64,000 bases of DNA from Candidatus Magnetocorallium paracelense (lineage in GTDB: Bacteria; Nitrospirota; Thermodesulfovibrionia; Thermodesulfovibrionales; Magnetobacteriaceae): positions 130,706 through 194,705 of the forward strand of contig JAREWP010000049.1 in NCBI GenBank assembly GCA_029001845.1. Reading direction: 5' to 3'. Shown here in pieces: positions 1 to 9,085 of the stretch (within the stretch, counting starts at the first letter, position 1; every line of letters begins with the position of its first letter). The notes beneath the pieces are model-generated. The model was not told the origin of the DNA and made no database searches. It saw only the letters and a program-made list of their open reading frames with translations. The position numbers were made by a program, and so were the translations under genes.

Positions 1-418
1 AGCTTACAGCCCTGGATACACCTCCGGCGCCTACGATGAACACCTTTTTCCCCTTTAAATCGATGCCTGCTTCCTTGATGGATTTCATAAATCCTCTGCC
101 GTCTGTATTAAAACCAATAAGAGAACCCTCTCTGTTTAATACCGTATTCACGGCGCCGATAAACCCTGCCTCTTCATTTATCTCATCGAGAAGTGGAATG
201 ACATTCTCTTTATGGGGCACCGTTACATTGATTCCTGCAAACCCAAGCGCTTTCACCCCCCTGACCGCATCTTTCAGTAAATGGGGCTGCACAGGCATTA
301 CTATATAGCGATAGTCGATGCCGAGTTGTTTAAAACCTGTATTATGCATTAACGGTGACAACGTGTGACCAAGAGGATAGCCGATCAATCCTGTTATTTT
401 TGTTTTTGCTGTTATCAT
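1..418 (-). CDS. aroE: Shikimate dehydrogenase, N-terminal part (cut by window edge)
   Basis: Reverse-strand translation starts at an ATG at 418-416 and stays open to the window edge, giving about 139 residues. It shows the AroE substrate-binding signature early (IGYPLGHTLSPLMHN), then GINVTVPHKE with the catalytic lysine, then GAVNTV, GFNTDGRGF and the start of the nucleotide-binding loop VGAGGVSRAV. The enzyme reduces 3-dehydroshikimate to shikimate with NADPH in aromatic amino acid synthesis. The start overlaps the stop of the upstream DUF512 gene by one base (TAATG), so the two are probably translationally coupled. The C-terminal two thirds of the NADPH domain lie outside the window. Confidence 0.93.
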   Translation of the reverse strand, partial: MITAKTKITGLIGYPLGHTLSPLMHNTGFKQLGIDYRYIVMPVQPHLLKDAVRGVKALGFAGINVTVPHKENVIPLLDEINEEAGFIGAVNTVLNREGSLIGFNTDGRGFMKSIKEAGIDLKGKKVFIVGAGGVSRAVS

Positions 419-1713
419 TATTCGATCTCCCTGAGCATTTTAATGAAACCATTAACCGTCGATTCAATCACTCTGACATCGGTGTTAAATGTCTCTGCTA
501 TGAAATCGACGGTAATATCGTCAAGAAACATGTCCTCTCCGTTTCTAAGCACCACATCCGGTATCAGCAGTACTTCATCTCCATTTACATGGTCCATGAG
601 CTTCCTTACAACGTCTCTTCCCGTAAGTAATCCGGTAACTGTAATACTTTCACCAAAAAAGTGATTTTTTACAGGAATGACTTTCAGGTTGGTTTCATAT
701 TTTTTATTAATTCTCTTGAAAAAATTATTTAAAAAAGGATAAAAAGATACTCCTGTAAAAGTAAGGATTCGTCTTTGGGGGACATGGGGCAGTTTTATCA
801 TTTTTCCGGCGTGATGATTAAAATAGGGAACCAATCCCACTCCGTTTTCGATCTGAGAAAGATCTCCATAGTCCTTTATGGAAGGGAAGCCGACTTCAGC
901 CTTGAGATAGAGTTCGTCGGCGGCATACACAATGGCATCTCCGTGCTTCCTGAAAAATCTCTTTCTGAAGGCATCGATCAGATCAAGAGCCAGTAAAGCG
1001 TCCCCTTTTGTAACGGGCTTAAGCTTTCCTTTTGAATAACGTGTTATTCCCACAGGAACAACTGCTATACTTGCAAGATAGGGATAAAAACGACCCAGGT
1101 CCTTAATGCTCTTTTTAAGCTCTTCTCCGTCATTATAGCCGGGACAAAGTACTATCTGTGTATGGAGCTTGATTTTGTGCTTCACAAAATAGCGTATCTC
1201 CTTCATTATATCAGGAAGATTCTTATTTTTCAGTAATGTTGACCGCAGCTCATTGTTCGTTGTATGAACGGATATATATATCGGGCTCATTCTCTGGTCG
1301 GTTATTCTCTTTTTATCATCATCAGAGAGATTGGAAAGTGTGAGATAATTGCCGTACAAAAAAGACATCCTGTAATCTTCGTCTCTTACATAAAGAGTCT
1401 TTCTCATTCCCTTTGGCAACTGAGAAACAAAGCAAAAAAGACATCGATTTCTGCATTTATTTATCTTAAATGTTTGCAATTCGATTCCGAGCCCTTCATA
1501 ACTGTCGTTAACTACTCCTTCACAGGAAATTTCCCTTCCATTTCTTTTGATAGTAAAGTAAATCTCACTTTCCTGGGAGTTAAACATTACATCGATTTCA
1601 TCGTTTATTTGATGATCATTTATCGACAGGAGCGTGTCCCCCGGTCTCAGTCCGATTCTTTCGGCCAGGCTGTCCGACTGTACACTTATGATTTTTACTC
1701 CATGTTTTGCCAT
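418..1713 (-). CDS. DUF512 family PDZ-domain / radical-SAM-like iron-sulfur protein
   Basis: 431 residues. An N-terminal PDZ-like domain (about 5-70, with GLRPGDTLLSIN) is followed by a cysteine cluster CRNRCLFC (C87, C91, C94; CxxxCxxC, the radical SAM spacing). Next come the family blocks FVSQLPKGMR and SFLYGNYLTLSN, and a C-terminal DUF512 region. The family is widespread in anaerobes and its biochemical role is not settled; a cytoplasmic Fe-S enzyme is likely. It sits in a tight minus-strand run: 5 bases after pgsA and overlapping aroE by one base. Family membership is secure, function is not. Confidence 0.9.
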   Translation of the reverse strand: MAKHGVKIISVQSDSLAERIGLRPGDTLLSINDHQINDEIDVMFNSQESEIYFTIKRNGREISCEGVVNDSYEGLGIELQTFKINKCRNRCLFCFVSQLPKGMRKTLYVRDEDYRMSFLYGNYLTLSNLSDDDKKRITDQRMSPIYISVHTTNNELRSTLLKNKNLPDIMKEIRYFVKHKIKLHTQIVLCPGYNDGEELKKSIKDLGRFYPYLASIAVVPVGITRYSKGKLKPVTKGDALLALDLIDAFRKRFFRKHGDAIVYAADELYLKAEVGFPSIKDYGDLSQIENGVGLVPYFNHHAGKMIKLPHVPQRRILTFTGVSFYPFLNNFFKRINKKYETNLKVIPVKNHFFGESITVTGLLTGRDVVRKLMDHVNGDEVLLIPDVVLRNGEDMFLDDITVDFIAETFNTDVRVIESTVNGFIKMLREIE

Positions 1714-1718
1714 ATCGG

Positions 1719-2267
1719 TTACTCGCCGTTTGAATTAAAATCTACAAAACCTCTCTTGTAAATATAATGAAATCCCGAAGAAATTGTGGTTGCAGCAGTC
1801 AGCCATATTAAAACGACAGGCCCGGGAAGATAGCTGTCTATATTTATTTTCAGAAGCATATAAGCAGCCAGCAACATTTGCAGTGCATTTGCAGACTTAC
1901 CGAGAATCGAAGGCTTAATGAGAGTAGAATGTTGTATCAGATAAATCAAAACCCAGCCGGTTACGATTATCAGATCTTTACTGATTATACTGATAGTCAG
2001 CCATGTAGGAATCCATCCATATATCGAAAAGAGCACATAAATAGTAATTAACAGAAATTTATCGGCCAAAGGATCCAGAAATCTCCCCAGTTCGGTCTGA
2101 CTGTTGGTCAGTCTCGCAATCAGACCGTCAAGTGCATCAGTGGCCGCGGCAAATATAAAAATAACAAGAGCTGCCGTATAGTTTCGATAAATCAAAGTCG
2201 CGGCAAGTACGGGAGTAAATAATATTCGTAAGGTAGTAAGGATATTGGGAAGGTTTAAAAGCCTCAT
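1719..2267 (-). CDS. pgsA: CDP-diacylglycerol--glycerol-3-phosphate 3-phosphatidyltransferase
   Basis: 182 residues, the usual length for PgsA, with about five hydrophobic segments. The CDP-alcohol phosphatidyltransferase motif is complete: D44, D47-G48, A51-R52, G61, D65 and D69, in the spacing DxxDGxxARx8GxxxDxxxD. The N-terminus (LNLPNILTTLRI) is also typical. It makes phosphatidylglycerol phosphate in the inner membrane, the committed step to phosphatidylglycerol and cardiolipin. A CDP-alcohol transferase with another acceptor is possible, but the motif and N-terminus favour PgsA. It lies 13 bases after the TPR gene and 5 before the DUF512 gene. Confidence 0.9.
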   Translation of the reverse strand: MRLLNLPNILTTLRILFTPVLAATLIYRNYTAALVIFIFAAATDALDGLIARLTNSQTELGRFLDPLADKFLLITIYVLFSIYGWIPTWLTISIISKDLIIVTGWVLIYLIQHSTLIKPSILGKSANALQMLLAAYMLLKINIDSYLPGPVVLIWLTAATTISSGFHYIYKRGFVDFNSNGE

Positions 2268-2280
2268 TACTTTTTTAACC

Positions 2281-3393
2281 TCATGGTATATTCACAGGTA
2301 TTACTGTAGAGAGATTTTTTATACCCAGGTCTTTATAGCAATCCACTTCTTTTCCCTCTGTTATTCCCGATAATCTCAGGGCGTGACTTCCTTCAATGGC
2401 GAAACCAAACTTTTCGGAAATTCTAAGAGCTTTTCTAAAACACTTTTTTGCTTCGGCGCTGTTGTCGGCGTTCAGATATTCGATCTGCCCGATACCCAAA
2501 TTTACATAGGCCTTTCCCCTTATATCGCCTGTTTTTACAAAATAATTCATTGCATTGTCGTAATATCTGCGCGCAAGTGAGTATTTTCTGTTTAATGTGT
2601 AAATCATTCCAAGTCCCCAATGTGTATATGCCGAGCTGACAATATCGCCAATTTTATTATAAATAGAGAGAGCCTTTTTCAAATGTTGTTTTGATTTGTC
2701 GAGATCGTCCATCATTCTCAAGGCGTTTCCCATACCGCAGTAAGAGTAAGCCTGGCCAAAGGTATCGTGGTTTTGGGTAAAAGTTTCATTTGCCTTACTG
2801 TATAATTGGAGAGATCGCCTGTACTCTCCCTTTACTCGCAGAACCCCTCCGAGACCGCAAAAACAATACCCAATGCTCGAATTGTCTTTAAGGGATATAT
2901 ATAATTCCAGAGATTTTGAAAAACTGTTTATACAAGAAGAAACATCCCCCTTAAGCCTCAGGGCGCCTCCTTTGGCCCAATAACTGAAAGCAATTCCTTC
3001 CCTGTCGTTCTTCGATTTATAAAAAGATTCAGCCCGTTCGAACTGAGTTATGGCTTCTTCCCAAAACCCCTGACCCCTCAGGGAAAGTCCCATTCCCACC
3101 CTGGCATCCGCTACAAGCGATTCGTCTTTAAATTCCGATGCAATCTCAACCGCTTTTTCATAATATGATTGAGATGCCCGATACCTGCCTGTCATTCTGG
3201 CGGAGTCGGCAGCGCCCATGTAGCAGTCGGCCAGCAAATCCGTTTCATCGTCCTTTTCCAATTTCATAATTGCTTTTTTGTAAACCTTTAAAGCGTCAAT
3301 ATAGTTGGATTTCTCCCTAAGTTTTTCAGCGTCCTGAATCATGTCGGAATAATCGACAGTAGTCGTTTTAAAATTATATATATGACGGGTCAT
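2281..3393 (-). CDS. Tetratricopeptide-repeat protein
   Basis: 370 residues made almost entirely of consecutive 34-40-residue helical hairpins between about 20 and 340, with TPR consensus positions (G-Y/A at the turn, A in helix B, Y/F before the next unit; for example GYCFCGLGGVLRVKGEYRRS). There is no signal peptide or membrane segment, so it should be a cytoplasmic protein-binding scaffold. It is first in the apparent operon with pgsA, DUF512 and aroE. Partner unknown. The upstream gap (3394-3595) contains a REP-like phrase around 3403-3430 and no gene. Confidence 0.75.
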   Translation of the reverse strand: MTRHIYNFKTTTVDYSDMIQDAEKLREKSNYIDALKVYKKAIMKLEKDDETDLLADCYMGAADSARMTGRYRASQSYYEKAVEIASEFKDESLVADARVGMGLSLRGQGFWEEAITQFERAESFYKSKNDREGIAFSYWAKGGALRLKGDVSSCINSFSKSLELYISLKDNSSIGYCFCGLGGVLRVKGEYRRSLQLYSKANETFTQNHDTFGQAYSYCGMGNALRMMDDLDKSKQHLKKALSIYNKIGDIVSSAYTHWGLGMIYTLNRKYSLARRYYDNAMNYFVKTGDIRGKAYVNLGIGQIEYLNADNSAEAKKCFRKALRISEKFGFAIEGSHALRLSGITEGKEVDCYKDLGIKNLSTVIPVNIP

Positions 3394-3595
3394 ATTTTTA
3401 GTCGCAGATTACACGAATTCACATGGATATTATAGCTTTATGTTATCATTTTCAATTCAGTTAGATGCCAAAAGATCACAATGCATTTCGTATTACTACA
3501 AAATACATGGGCGCAATTGAGATAAGAAAAGTTGTGAGCATTCAGTATAGAGTTTTTTCAATTTCATGATTGCGAACTCCGTGGTAAAACCCTTT

Positions 3596-4261
3596 TTATC
3601 CGACTTTTTGCTCACAACTCCCTCTGACCTCTTTGACTGTTTCTTTATAATCCTCTGATTTAAAAAAGGCAGATCCCATGACAAGAATATCAGCTCCGGC
3701 GGCATGTACTTTCGCTGCATTGTTTACCTTTACACCGCCATCTACCTCTATTAAGGTGTTTAGCTCCCTCTCTGCGATCATAGTCCTGAGACCGGCGATT
3801 TTCTCCAATGAGTGAGTAATAAACGTCTGCCCGCCAAAGCCCGGATTAACTGACATCAGAAGTACAAGGTCAACCTCATGTATAATGCTGTATAGAGCAT
3901 TAACAGGCGTTGCCGGGTTGATTGAGACACCGGCTTTTACGCCTTTATCTTTTATATAACGTATCGATCTGTGCAGGTGTCGTTCCGATTCGAAATGAAC
4001 TGTAAGCACAGAGGCGCCGGCTTTTATGAAATCGTCGAAAAACCTGTCAGCCTTTTCAATCATCAAATGTACATCGAGCGGTAGTTCTGTGATACTTTTT
4101 ATCTGCTTAACGATAAAATGACCTATTGTCAGATTAGGTACGAAATGTCCGTCCATTACATCGACATGGATCATATCGGCGCCTGCTTTTTCGGCGTCCC
4201 TTATCTCTTTGCCGAGATTCATGAAATCGGCTGATAAAATTGAAGGCGCTATAGAGACCAT
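3596..4261 (-). CDS. rpe: Ribulose-phosphate 3-epimerase
   Basis: 221 residues, normal length. Family signatures are present in order: APSILSADF at the N-terminus, HVDVMDGHFVPNLTIG (metal-binding His and catalytic Asp), DVHLMI, VLLMSVNPGFGGQ, and the C-terminal barrel end EVDGGV and GADILVMGSAFF. It interconverts ribulose-5-phosphate and xylulose-5-phosphate in the pentose phosphate pathway. Its start overlaps the end of the PASTA gene by 13 bases, so the two form one transcription unit, a neighbour pair also seen in delta-proteobacterial genomes. Confidence 0.97.
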   Translation of the reverse strand: MVSIAPSILSADFMNLGKEIRDAEKAGADMIHVDVMDGHFVPNLTIGHFIVKQIKSITELPLDVHLMIEKADRFFDDFIKAGASVLTVHFESERHLHRSIRYIKDKGVKAGVSINPATPVNALYSIIHEVDLVLLMSVNPGFGGQTFITHSLEKIAGLRTMIAERELNTLIEVDGGVKVNNAAKVHAAGADILVMGSAFFKSEDYKETVKEVRGSCEQKVG

Positions 4262-4980
4262 CTGTCTATTTGTTCCTCCTCGAATATCTTATTTTTTTGA
4301 GCTCTCACTTTTATATGAACAATATCTCCTTTGTCAATTAATGAACCTGCTTCGGGGGTCTGGCTTTCCACTATTGTGCCGACGCCTGTGGAGTCAAGCT
4401 CGATAGCCAGGGACTGCGCTATCTCTCTTGCATTGTTTATAGACATTCCACTGAAGTCCGGGCAATAATAAGAGGTTTCGTAAGTGCCTGACGAAACAAT
4501 CAGCACCAGATCTCCTCCTCCCTTTTCTTCGGGGCCGGGTTTTTGAGAAATTACCACATCTTTGTCAAAGCCATACGTATGAACGGAGATTATTTTTTTT
4601 ATATTGATATTATTATTCAAGGCCATCTCCTCGGCCTCTTTGAGCGAAATACCGGTAAATTCCGGCATATACCTGATGAGAGGTCCCTTACTCAATACAA
4701 CCCTGATAGTACGTCCTTCCCTGCTCTTTTTACCTGCCGGCAGACTCTGTGTTACTATGCGCCCGGAAGGAATGACCGAGTCATATACTTTGCCTTCTAT
4801 TTTTAAATATAATCTACTGTCACCTAGAAGCTCATTGGCCTCAAGAAGGCTCTTTCCTATGAGATCGGGCGCCTCCGTACTTTTTGAATAAGTAAAAAGA
4901 CGGAAAGTTACATAACTTGTAACAAGCGATAAAATAATGAAGATAAGGAGACCGGAAAATATCTTAGACAGTAAACTCAT
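4249..4980 (-). CDS. Membrane-anchored PASTA-domain protein
   Basis: About 243 residues. One N-terminal transmembrane helix (about 5-25) is followed by three PASTA repeats (roughly 33-100, 101-165 and 166-235), each with the pattern P-D-L/F-x-G-x-S/L-x-x-A and ending in V-x-V/L-S-x-G. PASTA domains bind muropeptides or beta-lactam-like ligands, so a periplasmic or cell-surface role linked to peptidoglycan is likely. No kinase or penicillin-binding domain is attached. A TTG four codons upstream (4992) is possible, but the ATG at 4980 is preferred. The region just upstream is the AATTCCTC tandem repeat, which reads GAGG on this strand. Confidence 0.82.
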   Translation of the reverse strand: MSLLSKIFSGLLIFIILSLVTSYVTFRLFTYSKSTEAPDLIGKSLLEANELLGDSRLYLKIEGKVYDSVIPSGRIVTQSLPAGKKSREGRTIRVVLSKGPLIRYMPEFTGISLKEAEEMALNNNINIKKIISVHTYGFDKDVVISQKPGPEEKGGGDLVLIVSSGTYETSYYCPDFSGMSINNAREIAQSLAIELDSTGVGTIVESQTPEAGSLIDKGDIVHIKVRAQKNKIFEEEQIDRWSL

Positions 4981-4990
4981 AATTAAATGC

Positions 4991-5047
4991 AATTGAGGAA
5001 TTCAATTCCTCAATTCCTCAATTCCTCAATTCCTCAATTCCTCAATT
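4991..5047. repeat. Octamer tandem repeat with adjoining inverted copy
   Basis: Five exact tandem copies of AATTCCTC (5004-5043) plus a trailing AATT. They are preceded at 4991-5002 by AATTGAGGAATT, the exact reverse complement of the repeat junction AATTCCTCAATT, so a hairpin can form. On the minus strand each unit supplies GAGG, a Shine-Dalgarno-like core, just ahead of the PASTA gene. Copy number could change by slippage. Confidence 0.9.
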
Positions 5048-5103
5048 AAAAGTATATTATTTTAATAAAACATGGATTTTTTATGCCAATTATTTATTCG
5101 ATA

Positions 5104-5133
5104 TTGACTTATAGATACAAAAAAAATTATTAT
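5104..5133 (+). promoter_or_regulatory. Candidate sigma-70-type promoter for clpC
   Basis: TTGACT (5104-5109) and TATTAT (5128-5133) are separated by 18 bases and lie about 35 bases upstream of the clpC start. A good ribosome binding site, GGAG at 5158-5161, follows. Motif match only. No CtsR-like direct repeat was seen. Confidence 0.4.
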
Positions 5134-5167
5134 TAAATTCCTAATATTATAATCCTCGGAGTGTGAG

Positions 5168-7612
5168 ATGTTCGAAAAATTTACTGAAAGAGGAAGAAAA
5201 ATAATTTTATTCGCCAAAGAAGAGGCTGAAAGCAGACAAAATGACTATTTGGGCACCGAGCATATACTTCTAGCGCTAATGAGGGATTCTGAGGGGCTCC
5301 CTATAACGATTTTGAAAAAGATGGGGCTTTCCAGTGAAGACATCAGGATGGAAGTAGAGAGAAATCTCCCTGCCGGTTCGAATCTGCTCACCTTTGGGGA
5401 CATACCTTTCACGCCGAGAGCCAAAAAAGTACTTGAACTCTCAGTGGAAGAAGCAAGACTGTTGGGACATAATTATATAAGCAGCGAGCATCTCATGCTT
5501 GGTCTTATAAGAGAGGATGAAGGGATAGCAGGGAAGATTCTCAGAAATCTGGGCGCAAATCTCCTTGGAGCAAGACAGCTCACGATAAACCTTTCCATGA
5601 GGGCGGAAACCTTTGCAAAGAACCGTAAAACCACAACTCCTGCTCTGAATGAGTTCGGCAGAGACCTGACTGCAATGGCCAGAGAGAACAAGCTCGACCC
5701 GGTTATTGGAAGGGAAGACGAAATAGAGAGGATACTCCAGGTGCTTGGCAGAAGGATAAAAAACAATCCCGCCATAGTCGGAGAGCCGGGTATAGGAAAA
5801 ACTGCCATTGTCGAAGGTCTGGCTCAAAAAATAGTGACCGGAGACGTGCCTGAAAACATGATGGGTAAGACGATTGTATCTCTTGACCTTGGCGCCATAA
5901 TAGCAGGTACTAAATATAGAGGCCAGTTTGAAGAGCGCCTTAAAGTTATTATGAAGGAGATAAGGCAAACCGATAACATTATTCTTTTTATTGATGAGCT
6001 TCATACATTAATAGGCGCAGGATCGGCCGAAGGCTCTGTAGATGCCTCCAGTATGCTCAAGCCGGCTTTATCCAGGGGAGAAGTTCAATGCATAGGAGCG
6101 ACGACATCCAATGAGTTTAAAAAGTATGTAGAAAAAGACGGTGCTCTTGAGAGGCGTTTTCAACCAATATATGTACAGCCTCCCACAGTGGAAGATACAA
6201 TAAAAATACTGGAGGGCCTGAAATCGAGATACGATAACCACCATCGTGTCAGACTTGCCGAGAACGCTTTGATAATGGCCGCCAGACTTTCTGACAGATA
6301 CATTTCGGACAGGAATCTTCCCGATAAGGCCATAGATGTAATAGATGAGACAGGTTCGAGGATAAAGCTCAAGAGATTCACTCCTCCAATGGAATTAAAA
6401 GAGATAGAGAAGAATTTAATTAAATTATACAAGGAAAAAACGCTTTATATTAAACTGCACGATATTGAAAAAGCAGCCTCGATTAAGGGTGAAGAAGAAA
6501 AACTAAAGAGAGTGTACGAATCAATACAAGAGAAATGGAGGGAAAATCTCAATAAAGATATTCCCGTTATAGGAGCTGATGATATTACTTATACCGTGTC
6601 TAAAATGACGGGCATACCACTTTCGAAAATGGAAGAAAACGAAACCGGAAAACTGTTGAACATGGAGACTGAGCTCCACAACAGAATAATCTCTCAGGAT
6701 GACGCGGTAAGAGCTGTATGTAAAGCAATAAGAAGATCGAGGGCAGGTATTAAAAACAGAAAAAAACCTATTGGCTCTTTCTTTTTCCTGGGTCCCACGG
6801 GAGTGGGAAAAACAGAACTCGCCAAAGCGCTTGCAGATTTTATGTTTAACGATGAAACGGCGCTTATAAAAATTGATATGTCGGAATATATGGAGAGATT
6901 CAATGTCTCAAAACTTACCGGAGCGCCTCCCGGATATGTCGGCTACGAAGAAGGAGGTATGCTGACGGAAAAGATCAGGAAGAAACCATATTCCGTTATA
7001 CTCTTTGACGAGATCGAAAAGGCCCATCCCGATGTATACAACCTGCTCCTCCAGGTACTTGACGAAGGAGTTCTTACTGACAGCTTTGGCAGAAAAGTAA
7101 ATTTTAGAAACAGTGTCATTATTATGACCTCCAACCTGGGTGCAAGAATTATTGAAAAGGCGACGCCAATGGGATTCCATGCAAGTGATTCCGGGGATAT
7201 TTATTCAAAAATAAAGGATAATGTCCTTGACAGTCTCAAGAAGACCTTTAACCCCGAATTCCTCAACAGGGTGGACGATATAGTCGTATTTCATCCTCTT
7301 GACAAGCAGGATCTCTTATCTATCATAGATCTGTTGATATCTGAAATCAACAAACAGCTTATTGAACAGGAACTGATACTCGACCTCAGCGATGATGTCA
7401 AAGAGTGGCTGATTGACAGATATTATGAACCTGCCCATGGCGCCAGACCGATGAGAAGAGCGATTCAAAAGGAAATTGAAGATAATCTTTCCGAAGAAAT
7501 CCTTAAAGGCAGATTCTCCGGTACTCACAAAATCAGGGTGCTGTTAAGAGATAACTCACTGATATTTGCCGAAGTTGAAGAGATGGAGCTTTTGTCTGCA
7601 AGTGTCAACTAA
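5168..7612 (+). CDS. clpC: ATP-dependent Clp protease ATP-binding subunit ClpC
   Basis: 814 residues, the size of ClpC. Order of domains: duplicated Clp N-domain (about 1-145, with FTERGRKII and LGTEHILLAL); first AAA module with Walker A GEPGIGKT (205-212) and Walker B ILFIDELHT; a UVR-like coiled middle segment (about 419-450); second AAA module with Walker A GPTGVGKT (542-549); and C-terminal D2-small domain. It unfolds substrates for ClpP. The UVR-like middle region and short linker separate it from ClpA and ClpB. Start at ATG 5168 is supported by GGAG seven bases upstream. The downstream thioredoxin-like gene overlaps its end. Confidence 0.95.
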   Translation: MFEKFTERGRKIILFAKEEAESRQNDYLGTEHILLALMRDSEGLPITILKKMGLSSEDIRMEVERNLPAGSNLLTFGDIPFTPRAKKVLELSVEEARLLGHNYISSEHLMLGLIREDEGIAGKILRNLGANLLGARQLTINLSMRAETFAKNRKTTTPALNEFGRDLTAMARENKLDPVIGREDEIERILQVLGRRIKNNPAIVGEPGIGKTAIVEGLAQKIVTGDVPENMMGKTIVSLDLGAIIAGTKYRGQFEERLKVIMKEIRQTDNIILFIDELHTLIGAGSAEGSVDASSMLKPALSRGEVQCIGATTSNEFKKYVEKDGALERRFQPIYVQPPTVEDTIKILEGLKSRYDNHHRVRLAENALIMAARLSDRYISDRNLPDKAIDVIDETGSRIKLKRFTPPMELKEIEKNLIKLYKEKTLYIKLHDIEKAASIKGEEEKLKRVYESIQEKWRENLNKDIPVIGADDITYTVSKMTGIPLSKMEENETGKLLNMETELHNRIISQDDAVRAVCKAIRRSRAGIKNRKKPIGSFFFLGPTGVGKTELAKALADFMFNDETALIKIDMSEYMERFNVSKLTGAPPGYVGYEEGGMLTEKIRKKPYSVILFDEIEKAHPDVYNLLLQVLDEGVLTDSFGRKVNFRNSVIIMTSNLGARIIEKATPMGFHASDSGDIYSKIKDNVLDSLKKTFNPEFLNRVDDIVVFHPLDKQDLLSIIDLLISEINKQLIEQELILDLSDDVKEWLIDRYYEPAHGARPMRRAIQKEIEDNLSEEILKGRFSGTHKIRVLLRDNSLIFAEVEEMELLSASVN

Positions 7613-8135
7613 TCGTCAGACCAGGGTAATAATTCTTCTGCTAATCCTGCTTTCAGCCTTTATCGTTGTTAAAATCAGCCTGCAATATAAGACCTCCGAA
7701 TCCCTGAAAGCCATAGAAGGACTTAAATCCCCTAACTTTACGTTGAACGACAGGTCGGGAAGCATTATAAGTCTCGACAGCCTGAAAGGAAATTCTGTTT
7801 TTCTGAACTTCTGGGCTACATGGTGTAAGCCCTGCAGGGACGAACTCCCATCCATCCAGACTCTTTATAATGAAATGAAAGAGAAGCCTGACTTCAGGTT
7901 ATACACTGTTTTGTATAATGAAAACCTGGACAGAGCCGTAACGTTTATGAAAAAAAACGGTTATGATTTTCCCGTACTTCTTGATAATAACGGTAAAGCA
8001 GCGAAATCCTTCGGTGTAACCGGCGTACCTGAAACTTATCTGATAGATTCAACGGGAGTTTTATCCAAAAAAATCATTGGTCCTCTGGAATGGGATACTG
8101 CAGAAGCCAGGGAATTACTGAATAATTTGCAATAG
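7602..8135 (+). CDS. TlpA/ResA-like membrane-anchored thiol-disulfide oxidoreductase
   Basis: About 177 residues from a GTG at 7602. This start has GGAG at 7585-7588 and overlaps the clpC end by 11 bases; a TTG at 7566 is also open. A signal anchor (about 8-24) is followed by an AhpC/TSA-thioredoxin fold with the active site WATWCKPC (C75, C78), the cis-proline region GVPETYLID and a typical TlpA C-terminus. It should act in the periplasm as a reductase, for instance in cytochrome c maturation or protein thiol repair. No cytochrome or Dsb genes adjoin, so the partner is unknown. Confidence 0.85.
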   Translation: MSTNRQTRVIILLLILLSAFIVVKISLQYKTSESLKAIEGLKSPNFTLNDRSGSIISLDSLKGNSVFLNFWATWCKPCRDELPSIQTLYNEMKEKPDFRLYTVLYNENLDRAVTFMKKNGYDFPVLLDNNGKAAKSFGVTGVPETYLIDSTGVLSKKIIGPLEWDTAEARELLNNLQ

Positions 8136-8320
8136 TCTAACCGGGCAAGTCGGAACCGGATTCGGTTTAAGGCATAAGTAAAACAATACAGTGACATTTT
8201 TGAGCACAAGCGACTATATAGTAATTTCATTTTGAGTTGAATCTTTTTGACAGTTCCCTTGATACTTTCGGCAGTAACTTGTTATGATAGGAGATATTTT
8301 TTAGGGAGGGAGTATTTTTT

Positions 8321-8737
8321 ATGAAATCCATCGTAGTATGCGTCAATCCCGATATAGTCCATTCGATAACATGGGCGATGAAGGAGTTTGACGGTAAAAT
8401 TAAAGCGAAATATTTACAAAAGTTACGTGAACTCAGGTCTGCCGTAGAATCTGACACAGACTGTTGCACCGTGATTCTCGACGCCTATGTACAGCGTGAA
8501 TACACTCTGGATGAAGCCAAAGCTCTGAAAAATGAGATCGAAAATCTCAAAATACTGCTGGTTGTTAGTCAGGACTTTTCTAAAGAAGACCTCGTAAATG
8601 TCATACAGGCAAAAATCGCTGACGGAGTGATTGTCAGACCCTTTACGGCGGAAAAGGTAACTGACAATATTTATAACCTCTGCAACTTTAAGAAACCTTC
8701 AGCCGTGCCGTGGTATGAGCATAAAAAAATGCCTTAA
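8321..8737 (+). CDS. Small receiver-like protein of unknown function
   Basis: 138 residues with a strong upstream ribosome binding site (AGGGAGG, about 8302-8309). The alternating beta/alpha pattern (IVVCVNP near the start, CTVILDAY, ILLVVSQDF, ADGVIVRPFTAEKV) resembles a response-regulator receiver fold, and the V-R-P-F-T-A-E-K end resembles the conserved K-P-F of receivers. D72 of VILDAY could stand at the phospho-acceptor strand, but the acidic pocket at the N-terminus is missing, so phosphorylation is doubtful. No output domain and no kinase nearby. Confidence 0.55.
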   Translation: MKSIVVCVNPDIVHSITWAMKEFDGKIKAKYLQKLRELRSAVESDTDCCTVILDAYVQREYTLDEAKALKNEIENLKILLVVSQDFSKEDLVNVIQAKIADGVIVRPFTAEKVTDNIYNLCNFKKPSAVPWYEHKKMP

Positions 8738-8885
8738 AGAATCCTGTACAACATATACAAATACTTCTTTTAATCCAAAAAAATCGATTCCCTTTAACGA
8801 TCTATAAAGTATGGAACAGTATCATTAACTTAAGGAGCAAAGCACTTTAAGCTAATGGTATTTAAACATGACATACAATCTTTAC

Positions 8886-8960
8886 AGGCGCGTAGCTCAG
8901 GGGGAGAGCGCTACCTTGACACGGTAGAGGTCGGCGGTTCAAAACCGCCCGCGCCTACCA
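8886..8960 (+). tRNA. tRNA-Val (anticodon GAC)
   Basis: A full cloverleaf can be drawn. Acceptor AGGCGCG (8886-8892) pairs with CGCGCCU (8950-8956) in seven perfect pairs. D-stem GCTC/GAGC. Anticodon stem CTACC/GGTAG has loop TTGACAC, giving anticodon GAC. T-stem GGCGG/CCGCC has loop TTCAAAA. The discriminator is A and the 3' CCA is encoded (8958-8960). It reads GUC/GUU valine codons. Confidence 0.97.
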
Positions 8961-9085
8961 TATAAATCCTTTAAAATCAATGACTTAGAGAGGAAAGCAT
9001 CCCTCCATATTTTCCCCTTAACTTCACAGTGTCACAGATTTGTAACACTCCCCATCAATATCCGCATTCAATGCCTCTAAAACAT

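Noticed and set aside
1264..1761. Plus-strand 165-residue ORF
   Set aside because: It is the shadow of the DUF512 gene; the minus-strand product has clear family motifs.
5004..5047. Short tandem repeat considered as CRISPR
   Set aside because: Units are 8 bases with no spacers, and no cas genes are present.
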